From DATGZH01 sp035297265 (GTDB taxonomy: Bacteria > Actinomycetota > Acidimicrobiia > Acidimicrobiales > RAAP-2), in contig DATGZH010000030.1 in the NCBI GenBank assembly GCA_035297265.1, forward strand, positions 1-47,098: a stretch of 47,098 nt of DNA, read 5' to 3'. The notes beneath the pieces were generated by a model. That model was not told the origin of the DNA and made no database searches. It saw only the letters and a list, made by a program, of their open reading frames with translations. Made by a program: the position numbers and the translations under genes. This document shows positions 8,598 to 15,600 of the stretch, piece after piece (the stretch's first letter is position 1; each line of letters opens with the position of its first letter).

Positions 8598-9356
8598 TCA
8601 GCCCGTCGGGGCGAACATGGCGGCGCCGACGATGCCGGCGTCGTTGTGGAGCGTGGCCGGGACCATCTTGGTGCTCAGGTTGATGTGTGGGAAGAACTTG
8701 TCGGACTTCTTGCTCACCCCGCCGCCGATGATGATCAGCTGGGGCCAGAGCACCCGCTCGATCTGCTCGAGGTAGCGCTGCAGACGGTGGCCCCACTCCT
8801 TCCATGACAGCTCGTCGTGCTCGCGGATCGACTCGGCCGCCCAGTCCTCGGCGTCCCCGCCGTGCAGATGGAGGTGGCCGAGCTCGGTGTTCGGTACGAG
8901 CGTCCCGTCCACGAAGAGGGCGCTGCCGATGCCGGTCCCGAGGGTGATCACGACCACCACCCCGGCCACGCCCTTTCCCGCCCCGTAGCGGACCTCGGCC
9001 ATCCCGGCGGCGTCGGCGTCGTTGACCACCGCCACCTCGCGGTCGGTCATCGAGCCGAAGAGGGACACGGCGTTGACGCCGATCCAGGCCTCGTCGATGT
9101 TCGAGGCCGTCTCGACGATGTCCGACCGGATGACCGCGGGGAGCGTCAGCCCCACCGGGCCCGCGACCCCGATCTGCTCGATGACCTGGTGGACGGTGTC
9201 CGCCACCGAGTCCGGCGTGGCCGGTTGCGGGGTATCCAGGCGCACCCGCTCGCTCGCCAGCTCACCGGTTTGCAGGTCGGCCGTGGCGCCCTTGATACCG
9301 GTACCACCGATGTCCACACCGATGACCGCAGTGGGCTGGCCGTCCGTCGGGCTCAT
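8598..9356 (-). CDS. ppgK: polyphosphate glucokinase (ROK family)
   Basis: Phosphorylates glucose to glucose 6-phosphate using polyphosphate (and commonly ATP), feeding the pathway encoded downstream. Motifs include GVDIGGTGIKGA near residue 15 (phosphate loop), NDADAAG near 113, TLGTGIGSALF near 138 followed by NTELGHLHLHG, and IIIGGGVSKK near 215, all characteristic of actinobacterial PpgK. I chose the ATG at 9356 (252 residues) over a TTG at 9377. No ribosome site is well spaced for the TTG, whereas the ATG overlaps the stop of an 11-codon leader frame that has an excellent one. It is the first enzyme gene of the operon; transketolase follows after 45 bases. Confidence 0.92.
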   Translation of the reverse strand: MSPTDGQPTAVIGVDIGGTGIKGATADLQTGELASERVRLDTPQPATPDSVADTVHQVIEQIGVAGPVGLTLPAVIRSDIVETASNIDEAWIGVNAVSLFGSMTDREVAVVNDADAAGMAEVRYGAGKGVAGVVVVITLGTGIGSALFVDGTLVPNTELGHLHLHGGDAEDWAAESIREHDELSWKEWGHRLQRYLEQIERVLWPQLIIIGGGVSKKSDKFFPHINLSTKMVPATLHNDAGIVGAAMFAPTG

Positions 9357-9388
9357 CGTTCCGTCCCGAAGCGACAAGGCACGAACAC
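9353..9388 (-). CDS. 11-codon leader peptide overlapping ppgK start (candidate)
   Basis: A GTG at 9388 follows an AAGGAGGTG ribosome site (9394-9402, 5-base spacer), the strongest in the region, and encodes MFVPCRFGTER before a TGA. That TGA overlaps the ppgK ATG as ATGA. The arrangement suggests that ribosomes loaded on the leader re-initiate on ppgK, either simply to couple translation or to sense something through the short peptide. The frame is open further upstream to 9577, but without another supported start. No homology can be claimed for so short a peptide. Confidence 0.5.
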   Translation of the reverse strand: MFVPCRFGTER

Positions 9389-9584
9389 TGCGGCACCTCC
9401 TTCGTCCCGGTGAGCGTGCCCCGGCCCCGCCGCTCGGCGGTCACGTCGCGCCTTTGTCGGTGGAGCTACGTCGATCCTCTCGACGTCGCTACCGGGGCCT
9501 CTCACGTCTGCCGCATCTTCTCGCAGAGGTGGCGCGCCCTTCAACATCGGGTGCGCCTCCGTGTCCGACGCTGTCACCGAACTG
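9389..9584. other. spacer upstream of the ppgK operon
   Basis: About 200 bases between the esterase stop and the ppgK leader, presumably holding the operon promoter. Apart from the AAGGAGGTG ribosome site at 9394-9402 I see no convincing -35/-10 pair, RNA gene or operator. Confidence 0.5.
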
Positions 9585-10580
9585 TCACCGTCGCGCCGAG
9601 CCCACCGGCGGCGGACGAGTGAGCCGCGCTTCGAACCAGGCGGCCAGGCGCTCGTCCCAGAGCTTCATCAGCGAGCACGGGAAGACCTGCATGGCATGGG
9701 GCATCTCGGGCGCCACGAACAGCTCGACGTCGACGCCGGCCGCCGTGGCCCGCGAAGCCATGAGGAGGGTGTCGTCCACCAGATGGTCGCAGGTGCCCAC
9801 GCTGAAGAAGCTCGGCGGCAGGCCGTGGAGGTCGGCGAAGGCCGGTGAGATCTCGGGCGACCGCCGCTCGTCGTCCGTGCGTCCCGGCAGGTAGCACTCG
9901 GTGATGAACGCGATCTGCTCGGGGTCGAGGAGGTCCGGCCCGTCGGTGGCCCGCAGACCGCGCTGGCTGGGGCTCCGACCGAAGTCGTACACGCCGTAGA
10001 CGAGGTTGAGGCCCGAGACCCCTCCGATGTCACCGGTGTCACGGAGGCGGAGAGCCACCGCGGCGGTCATGTAACCGCCCGCCGACTCGCCCCCGATCAG
10101 CAGTGTCGAGGTGCCGAACTCGTCGGTTGCGTGCTCCAGCAGCCAGTTGGCCACGGCCTCCCCGTCGTCGGGCCCGGCGGGCCACGGGTGCTCCGGTGCC
10201 TTGCGGTAGTTGGCCGACACGACGACGAGACCGAACGTCCGGGCGATGTCGCGGTTCGGCACGTCCATCATGTCGGGCAGGCCCGTGACCATCCCGCCGC
10301 CGTGGAAGTGGAGATAGACGCCGCGGGGCTCCCCCTCGGGCCGGATGACTCGACAGCGGACGCCGGCGATCTCGGTGTCCTGCGCCTCGGGCACCCTGAC
10401 CACCATGGCCTCCATCTGGGCCCGTTCCTTGGCCACCCGCTCGTCACGCTCGAGCCCGACCGCGCCCATCGGGGGCAGCGTGAGGAGTCCGGCGTCGACG
10501 GCCGCCCGGGCCTCGGGCCGCATCGCCTCGACCTCGTCCGACCAGAGCCGGAACGTACCTGTACCTGGGGCATCGACCAT
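9585..10580 (-). CDS. alpha/beta hydrolase, hormone-sensitive-lipase-type esterase
   Basis: Carboxylic ester hydrolase of the HSL (alpha/beta hydrolase 3) family, probably cytosolic because no signal peptide is visible. The 331 residues carry the oxyanion-hole motif HFHGGGMVTG near residue 92, the nucleophile elbow GGESAGGYM near 163, a catalytic Asp candidate in the VGTCDHLVDD segment near 267, and the catalytic His in EMPHAMQ near 294. A complete triad suggests activity, but the substrate is unknown. The gene stands alone on the minus strand and is divergent from the YceI gene across a 174-bp spacer containing an inverted repeat. Confidence 0.85.
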   Translation of the reverse strand: MVDAPGTGTFRLWSDEVEAMRPEARAAVDAGLLTLPPMGAVGLERDERVAKERAQMEAMVVRVPEAQDTEIAGVRCRVIRPEGEPRGVYLHFHGGGMVTGLPDMMDVPNRDIARTFGLVVVSANYRKAPEHPWPAGPDDGEAVANWLLEHATDEFGTSTLLIGGESAGGYMTAAVALRLRDTGDIGGVSGLNLVYGVYDFGRSPSQRGLRATDGPDLLDPEQIAFITECYLPGRTDDERRSPEISPAFADLHGLPPSFFSVGTCDHLVDDTLLMASRATAAGVDVELFVAPEMPHAMQVFPCSLMKLWDERLAAWFEARLTRPPPVGSARR

Positions 10581-10611
10581 GTCCCCACCCTACCGGGCGA
10601 CCCTGAGATGC

Positions 10612-10641
10612 CTCGGGGGAGCTGCTCCACGGTCCCCCGAG
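10612..10641. repeat. inverted repeat in esterase/YceI divergent spacer
   Basis: Perfect 9-bp arms CTCGGGGGA and TCCCCCGAG with a 12-base loop lie 32 bases upstream of the esterase start. No T-run follows on either strand, so it is more likely an operator or 5'UTR hairpin than a terminator. A second, weaker GTCCC/GGGAC dyad lies at 10702-10721. Confidence 0.3.
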
Positions 10642-10754
10642 CCGGAGGAGGGGTGATCCGTCATCTGGCTCACAGTGGGTGCACAGCTCGCTCCGAAATC
10701 GTCCCACCATGATGGGGGACGACCCCGACCGACCAAACACCACCGAGCGAGCTC

Positions 10755-11591
10755 ATGCCTGAAGCGAAAAGGAAGCGTCGCCGGCTCGGCTGGTGGGTGG
10801 CCGGAGGGCTCGTCATCATCGTCCTGCTCGCGCTGGGCGTTCCCTTCGTCTACATCCACTTCATCGAAGGACCACCACCCCCGAAGCTGACCCTTCCGAA
10901 GCTCGACCATGCGACGTCGACGACCGTCGGGGAGGGCACCAAGACGAGTGGATCGGTTGCCGGTCTGTGGCACGTCGCCCCAGGCTCGGTGGTCGGCTAC
11001 CGGGTGCAGGAGGTGCTCATAGGGCAGAACTCCACCGCCGTCGGTCGGACGACCGAGGTGTCGGGCTCGGTCCAGATCGTCGGGACCAGCGTGACCAGCG
11101 GCTCGTTCGTCGTGAACATGGCCAGCGTGAAGAGCGACCAGATCGAGCGCAACGCCCAGTTCGACGGGCGGATCATGGACGTCGCCACCTACCCCACGGC
11201 CAAGCTGGAACTGACTGAACCCATCGACCTTGCCCCGTTGGCCGGCCTGGGGCAGACGAAGCCGTACACGGCCACCGCTGATCTCAGGATGCACGGCGTC
11301 ACCAGGTCGGTCACCTTCCCGGTCGCCGCCGAGCGCAGCGCGCAGTCCATCTACGTGCTCGCCGACGTGAGCATCGCTTTTGCCGACTGGCACATCGACA
11401 ACCCGAGCATCGGCGGCTTCGTCACGACGGCGAGCACCGGGACCCTCGAGGTTCTCCTCCGCCTCAGCCAGACCGCGGCCAACCCGGCCGTGTCCGGGCA
11501 GAGCTCGACCAGCGGTGGCTCAGGGCCCGGCGGACCCGTCACCGTCCCGAAGACGACCGTTCCCAAGCTCACGATCCCGGCCCACAGCTGA
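10755..11591 (+). CDS. membrane-anchored YceI-family protein
   Basis: YceI proteins are lipocalin-like barrels that bind isoprenoid or other lipids. This 278-residue product has a basic N-terminus (KRKRRRLGWW), one hydrophobic segment at about residues 13-35, then a linker and the YceI domain at about 70-240. Family features include GSVQIVGTSVTSGSFVVNMAS, the QFDGRIMDVATYPTAKLEL segment and the LRMHGVTRSVTFPV segment. A low-complexity Ser/Gly/Pro tail ends in repeated VPKTTVPKLTIP. It is probably an outward-facing membrane-anchored protein with no cleavage site. The upstream ribosome site is weak. The next gene starts 57 bases downstream on the same strand and may be co-transcribed. Confidence 0.85.
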   Translation: MPEAKRKRRRLGWWVAGGLVIIVLLALGVPFVYIHFIEGPPPPKLTLPKLDHATSTTVGEGTKTSGSVAGLWHVAPGSVVGYRVQEVLIGQNSTAVGRTTEVSGSVQIVGTSVTSGSFVVNMASVKSDQIERNAQFDGRIMDVATYPTAKLELTEPIDLAPLAGLGQTKPYTATADLRMHGVTRSVTFPVAAERSAQSIYVLADVSIAFADWHIDNPSIGGFVTTASTGTLEVLLRLSQTAANPAVSGQSSTSGGSGPGGPVTVPKTTVPKLTIPAHS

Positions 11592-11648
11592 GTGCCGGGG
11601 GGGCGGCCCCTCGGCTGGTCGGTGGGCGACGGGACTAGCGTGACGGCC

Positions 11649-12803
11649 ATGGCGCAGGCCGTGATCGACTGCGACAACCACCTCTTCGAGTCGCGGGACC
11701 TGTGGGCCGAGCACATCGACCCGGCGCTCCGCCACCTGGCGCTCCGCATCGAAGACGACGACCGCGGCCATGCCTGGCTGACCTTCGGCGGTCAGCCCAT
11801 CCACCTGGCCGAGGTGCACACGCCGGGCCGGGTGGCCCCGATGGGTGAGTACCGGGCCCGCGTGCGAGCCGGTCTCCCGCCCGAGGTGCCCTACGACGAG
11901 GCGCTGCCGCCGCACTACGGCGAGCCGTCCGCCCGGGTGACCAAGCTCAAGGAGCAGGGCATCGACGGCGCAGTGGTCTTCCCCCACTACGGCCTGTTCT
12001 GGCTGCGCACGCTCGAGGCACACCGGGAGGCCCAGCTGGCCAACCTGTCGGCCTGGAACCGTTGGGCCGTCTCGGTGCGGGCCGAAGGCCATGGCCACCT
12101 CTACCCCGTCGGCCACGTCTCGCTCCGCGACCTCGACTGGCTCCGCCGTGAGCTGGCGGGGCTGGCCGCCGGCGGCGTGAGGCTGGCCATGATGCCGCCC
12201 ACCCCGGTGGACGGACGGCCGCTCTCGGACCCCTCCCTCGACGAGGCCTGGTCGGCCTTCGTCGACTCTGGCATCTCACCCATGTTCCACATCTCGGACT
12301 TCGCCCGGCCCTTCGACGACGCCTGGTACGAGGGCGATGCCAACCCCATCGAGCCGCTGTTCATGTCGGTCTTCATCTCCACGCCTCCGACGGTGGCTCT
12401 TTCCGACATGGCGACGAACGGCGTGTTCGAGCGGCACCCCGAGCTCCGCCTCGGCCTCGTCGAGTTCACGTCCTCGTGGCTCGTGCCCTTCCTCCGCGCT
12501 CTCGACGTTTCCTACGAGTTCCACGGCTCCTACAACGGGTTGCCGACCGACCGGCTGTCCCTCCGCCCGAGTGAGTACATCCGCCGCCAGGTGCGGGCGG
12601 CCACGTTCGGCTTCGAGCACCCAACCGCTCTCGCCGACAAGGTGGGCGACCTCTTCATGTTCGGCAGCGACTACCCCCACGCCGAAGGGTCGGCACACCC
12701 GCTCGAGGACTTCTCGGCCAGCGGCGGGCCCGCGCCCTCCGACGACACCGCCGGCCTCTACCACGACAACGTGGCCTGGCTCCTCGGCGAACCGCCGGGC
12801 TGA
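11649..12803 (+). CDS. amidohydrolase family protein (PF04909-type TIM barrel)
   Basis: Predicted metal-dependent hydrolase or decarboxylase of the amidohydrolase-2 group. The 384 residues open with VIDCDNHLFE, the D-x-D-x-H metal-binding start of this family, and end with MFGSDYPHAEG near residue 338, the conserved SDxPH motif carrying a metal or catalytic Asp. A His candidate lies in MFHISDFARPF near 213. I took the ATG at 11649; a GTG at 11640 is equally possible, and the open frame reaches back to 11592 next to the YceI stop. Two related genes occur at 39644 and 45619. The substrate cannot be predicted. Confidence 0.85.
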   Translation: MAQAVIDCDNHLFESRDLWAEHIDPALRHLALRIEDDDRGHAWLTFGGQPIHLAEVHTPGRVAPMGEYRARVRAGLPPEVPYDEALPPHYGEPSARVTKLKEQGIDGAVVFPHYGLFWLRTLEAHREAQLANLSAWNRWAVSVRAEGHGHLYPVGHVSLRDLDWLRRELAGLAAGGVRLAMMPPTPVDGRPLSDPSLDEAWSAFVDSGISPMFHISDFARPFDDAWYEGDANPIEPLFMSVFISTPPTVALSDMATNGVFERHPELRLGLVEFTSSWLVPFLRALDVSYEFHGSYNGLPTDRLSLRPSEYIRRQVRAATFGFEHPTALADKVGDLFMFGSDYPHAEGSAHPLEDFSASGGPAPSDDTAGLYHDNVAWLLGEPPG

Positions 12804-12835
12804 CCCGCTACCGAGCCACCGTCCCGAGGGGCGCG

Positions 12836-12864
12836 AAAAAGGCCGCCGGCGGTTGCCGGCGGCC
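12836..12864 (-). terminator. intrinsic terminator of the cold-shock gene
   Basis: Perfect 10-bp stem GGCCGCCGGC/GCCGGCGGCC with a 4-base loop (12841-12864), followed on the minus strand by five Ts (12836-12840). It lies 20 bases past the csp stop. It is the clearest intrinsic terminator in the window. It may also stop transcription from the convergent amidohydrolase gene, although the plus side lacks a T-run. Confidence 0.9.
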
Positions 12865-12884
12865 TCCTTCATGAGAACGGGTAC

Positions 12885-13085
12885 TCAGATGACGCGAACG
12901 TTCCTCGCCTCTTCGCCCTTGCGACCCGGACCCAGGTCGAACTCGACCTGCTGGCCCTCGTCGAGGCTCTTGTAGCCGTCTCCTTGAATGTTCGAGAAGT
13001 GCACGAACACATCCTCTCCGTCTTCACGGGAGATGAAGCCGTAACCCTTCTCGGCATTGAAGAATTTCACTGTTCCAGTAGCCAA
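12885..13085 (-). CDS. csp: cold-shock protein (CspA family)
   Basis: Single-stranded nucleic-acid binding protein of 66 residues; it acts as an RNA chaperone. The start GTVKFFNAEKGYGFISREDG carries RNP1 (KGYGFI) and DVFVHFSNI carries RNP2, in the usual positions. The product begins MATGTVKFF, but the codon is TTG at 13083-13085; no ATG or GTG is available at the correct N-terminus. The codons near the start are unusually A/T-rich for the window, as is common for highly expressed csp genes. It is followed by a strong terminator. The region upstream contains a CGCCC/GGGCG hairpin possibility around 13108-13126 in the probable leader. Confidence 0.96.
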   Translation of the reverse strand: MATGTVKFFNAEKGYGFISREDGEDVFVHFSNIQGDGYKSLDEGQQVEFDLGPGRKGEEARNVRVI

Positions 13086-13285
13086 CTATCTCTCACTCTC
13101 TGCAGCACGCCCCCACCGTGAGGGCGTCGACGTCGGAAGAGCACTCAGTCGGCCTAATTCCCCCAGTACTGGATAGCGCACCCAGGGCGCGAGGAAGAGA
13201 GGACGACAATCGAGCGACCCACTCCGACGAAATCACCCTAACAGGGCCCAGGCGACGGTCGGGCGCGACCCTCCACCACGTGCCC
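13086..13285. other. leader/spacer upstream of csp
   Basis: 200 bases between a probable small gene and csp. They presumably contain the csp promoter and a 5' leader. I see a possible stem-loop (CGCCC...GGGCG near 13108-13126) but no clear -35/-10 pair and no RNA gene. Confidence 0.4.
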
Positions 13286-13432
13286 TTACCGGCTGGGCAC
13301 CGGCTCCAACTGCCTGGCCTGCATGATCTCGCTCCGGGTGAACGTCGTCTCGTCGATGTCGTACGGGCTGAGGGTCATCCTCGCCGGCCGGCGAAACGCT
13401 TCCTGGCCTGCCCGGTGATTCGGCTGCTGCAC
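13286..13432 (-). CDS. probable 48-residue protein of unknown function
   Basis: A GTG at 13432 follows an AAAGGAG ribosome site with a 6-base spacer (13439-13445). The frame runs 48 codons to TAA. The last 30 codons end almost entirely in G or C and use typical codons (GAC, GAG, ATC, TTC), like the real genes around it. The product reads MQQPNHRAGQEAFRRPARMT, then continues with the segment LSPYDIDETTFTRSEIMQ. It has no membrane segment or signal peptide. I do not recognise the family. An overlapping plus-strand frame exists but has no supported start. The gene lies 200 bases upstream of csp on the same strand. Confidence 0.5.
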   Translation of the reverse strand: MQQPNHRAGQEAFRRPARMTLSPYDIDETTFTRSEIMQARQLEPVPSR

Positions 13433-13617
13433 CGGAAGCTCCTTTCCCCAGGGCGGCACCTGACGGCGCCGTCGCCTCTCCTCTCTATTGGACGCCGCGG
13501 CGGCCCGGTCCGGCAGGGCCGAAGGTCCCTCGTCGGGTGGGAATCCGTGACGGTCATCGGCCGTCGGCGGCCGCTCGGATCGGGCAGGCGCCCCTGTCAC
13601 CGGGCAAGCTATGGCCC

Positions 13618-14346
13618 ATGCCCCCGCGCCAGGTCGTGATGCTCGCCCCCATGCCCACGGAGATGGAGGCCATCGTCACGGCCTTCGGGCTCCGCCGCAG
13701 AAAGGACGAGAAAGGGGCGCCCTGGAAGGGCCCGGTCGGCGACTCGGAGGTGACGGCCATCCACATCGGGATGGGTCCGCCGCTCACGAGAGCGGCGTGC
13801 CAGAAATTGCTCGACGAGGGCACGCCTGACGGCCTGCGGGTCGACCACATCATGAACGCCGGGATCTGCGGCGGAACCGACCCCGACCGCCCGGTCGGCA
13901 CCCTCCTCAACCCCGAGATACTCATCCTGCAGTCGACGGGCGCCATCTTCCGGCACCACCCGCCGGGCGACGTGCCGCTGGAGGGCACGCTCGTGACCAC
14001 CGAGGGTGTCACCCTCGACGAACAGCTGAGTCGACGGTTCCTCGAGGAGGGCGTGGTCGGTGTCGACATGGAGTCCGCCGCCGTGGCCGAGGTGTGCCAA
14101 GCCCGGGGCTGCGACTGGTCGGTCTACCGCTGCATCGGTGACCGCTGGTTCGACGGCCTCCTCGACGAGCGGCTCATCGCCCTCACCAACCAGGACGGGT
14201 CGGGTGACGCCGACGCCATCGCCAAACTCGTGGCCTCCGAGCCCGAGATGGCGGCCAAGCTCGAGCAGCTGACCAAGGACACCACCAACGCCGCCCGGCT
14301 GGCGGCCGAGGCCGCGGTACGGGGCTGCCTCGCCCTGGACGGCTGA
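13618..14346 (+). CDS. nucleoside phosphorylase / MTA-SAH nucleosidase-like protein
   Basis: Purine/uridine phosphorylase-fold protein. The 242-residue product starts MPPRQVVMLAPMPTEMEAIV, typical of MTA/SAH nucleosidases. It has IMNAGICGG near residue 77, TTEGVTLDEQ near 128 and the key VDMESAAVAEVC motif near 149, whose Met-Glu pair contacts the ribose. It probably cleaves or phosphorolyses the glycosidic bond of a nucleoside; which one is open, and a futalosine-hydrolase-like role cannot be excluded. I chose the ATG at 13618 because the protein homology begins there; no clear ribosome site precedes it. Confidence 0.75.
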   Translation: MPPRQVVMLAPMPTEMEAIVTAFGLRRRKDEKGAPWKGPVGDSEVTAIHIGMGPPLTRAACQKLLDEGTPDGLRVDHIMNAGICGGTDPDRPVGTLLNPEILILQSTGAIFRHHPPGDVPLEGTLVTTEGVTLDEQLSRRFLEEGVVGVDMESAAVAEVCQARGCDWSVYRCIGDRWFDGLLDERLIALTNQDGSGDADAIAKLVASEPEMAAKLEQLTKDTTNAARLAAEAAVRGCLALDG

Positions 14347-14454
14347 GAGGTCCCCCGCTCGAACCCTCCCCGATCCGGCGCTCCTCGAGGGGCGCGGCCG
14401 AGGCTCGTGCGGCGGCGAGCCCTTCACCGGCGGTAGCAGGAAGGTGGTGGTGAG

Positions 14455-15591
14455 ATGCCACACCGAACGACCCGGAGCCGCTACTGGCTCGCCCTGATCG
14501 CCTGCACGCTCGGCGTGTCACTGCCGACCATCGGCGCGGGGCCGCCGGGCGCCGGGGCGGCGCTGCCCCCGGTGAGCGGGTGCGGCTTCACCCTCGGCCC
14601 GATCACCCCGAACGGTGCGGCGGGCACGCTCTTCTTCTCCGTGCTGCTCGTGCCGGACAGCCCGGTCCAGCGCTGCACCGTGCCCGTCACGTTCACGACC
14701 ACGATCGCCCCCGTCTCGGCCAGCTCCGGCCCCTACACCAACATCGACGACAACCCGCTCACCGCGGTCGAGCCGGTGTCCTTCGTGCCCGGCCGCCTGC
14801 AGCCCTCGCTCGGCGTCGGGTGGGCCGCCTTCCACTGCGCCGACCCGGCGGTGCCCGGCTCGCTCACCTTCACGGTCGGTGGCCAGCACGCCAGCATCGG
14901 CGTCACGCCGAACAGCTGCGGCCCGCCCGGTTCGCCGCACTCCTTCCTCGAGGCGGCGCCGGTCCTGACCGACAGCGAAGTCGGCATCGCTCCGACCCCG
15001 GACGACCTCGGCTACCGCACGGTCAGCCAGTCCGGCTTCGTCAGTGACTTCGGCACGGCGCCGTCCCTCGGTCTCACGGCCTTCTCGAACGCCCCCGTGG
15101 TCAGCATCACGACCGACCCCGTCGGGACCGGGGCCTGGACGGCGGCCGCCGACGGGGCCGTCTTCGCCTACGGCAGCGCGCCCTACGCCGGCTCGATGGG
15201 CGGGATGCCCCTGGCCGCTCCCATCGTGGGTATGGTCGCCACGCCGACCGGCCTCGGCTACTGGCTGGTGGCGGCGGACGGCGGGGTGTTCGCCTTCGGC
15301 GACGCCGCCTACGACGGGTCGATGGGCAGTGTGCTCCTCAACGCCCCGGTGGTCGGCATGGCCTACCACCCCGGCGGGGGCTACTGGCTGGTCGCCTCCG
15401 ACGGTGGCATCTTCTCGTTCGGCACAGCCCCCTTCGAGGGGTCGACCGGCGGGATGGCCCTCAATGCGGCCATCTCGGGGATGGCCGCCACCACCGACGG
15501 CAACGGCTACTGGCTCGTCGGGTCGGACAACGGTGTGTTCGCCTTCGGCACAGCCGGGTTCTTCGGCTCGGACCCGGGCGTCGAGGCCTGA
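14455..15591 (+). CDS. secreted protein with GYWLVAADGGVFAFG-type repeats
   Basis: Exported 378-residue protein. A signal peptide covers about residues 1-36 (basic start, hydrophobic core, then GAGAA). An unassigned extracellular domain containing several Cys spans about 37-165. From about residue 177 to the end there are five tandem repeats of 41-44 residues, each built as G-Y-W-L-V-A-x-D-G-G-V-F-A-F-G-x-A, GSMGG, then NAPVVGMA. The first repeat is degenerate. These repeats resemble propeller blades and are common in secreted proteins of Acidimicrobiia-like actinobacteria, so they also hint at taxonomy. The ribosome site is AGGAAGGTGG upstream. The function is unknown; binding or adhesion at the cell surface is inferred. 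Confidence 0.85.
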   Translation: MPHRTTRSRYWLALIACTLGVSLPTIGAGPPGAGAALPPVSGCGFTLGPITPNGAAGTLFFSVLLVPDSPVQRCTVPVTFTTTIAPVSASSGPYTNIDDNPLTAVEPVSFVPGRLQPSLGVGWAAFHCADPAVPGSLTFTVGGQHASIGVTPNSCGPPGSPHSFLEAAPVLTDSEVGIAPTPDDLGYRTVSQSGFVSDFGTAPSLGLTAFSNAPVVSITTDPVGTGAWTAAADGAVFAYGSAPYAGSMGGMPLAAPIVGMVATPTGLGYWLVAADGGVFAFGDAAYDGSMGSVLLNAPVVGMAYHPGGGYWLVASDGGIFSFGTAPFEGSTGGMALNAAISGMAATTDGNGYWLVGSDNGVFAFGTAGFFGSDPGVEA

Positions 15592-15600
15592 GCGCCGGCG

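Noticed and set aside
8598..9377. TTG at 9377 as ppgK start
   Set aside because: The ribosome site is 16 bases away, too far, whereas the ATG at 9356 overlaps the leader stop.
13118..13639. 173-codon plus-strand frame upstream of the nucleosidase gene
   Set aside because: No supported start and no motifs; the minus-strand 48-codon frame fits codon use and ribosome-site evidence better.
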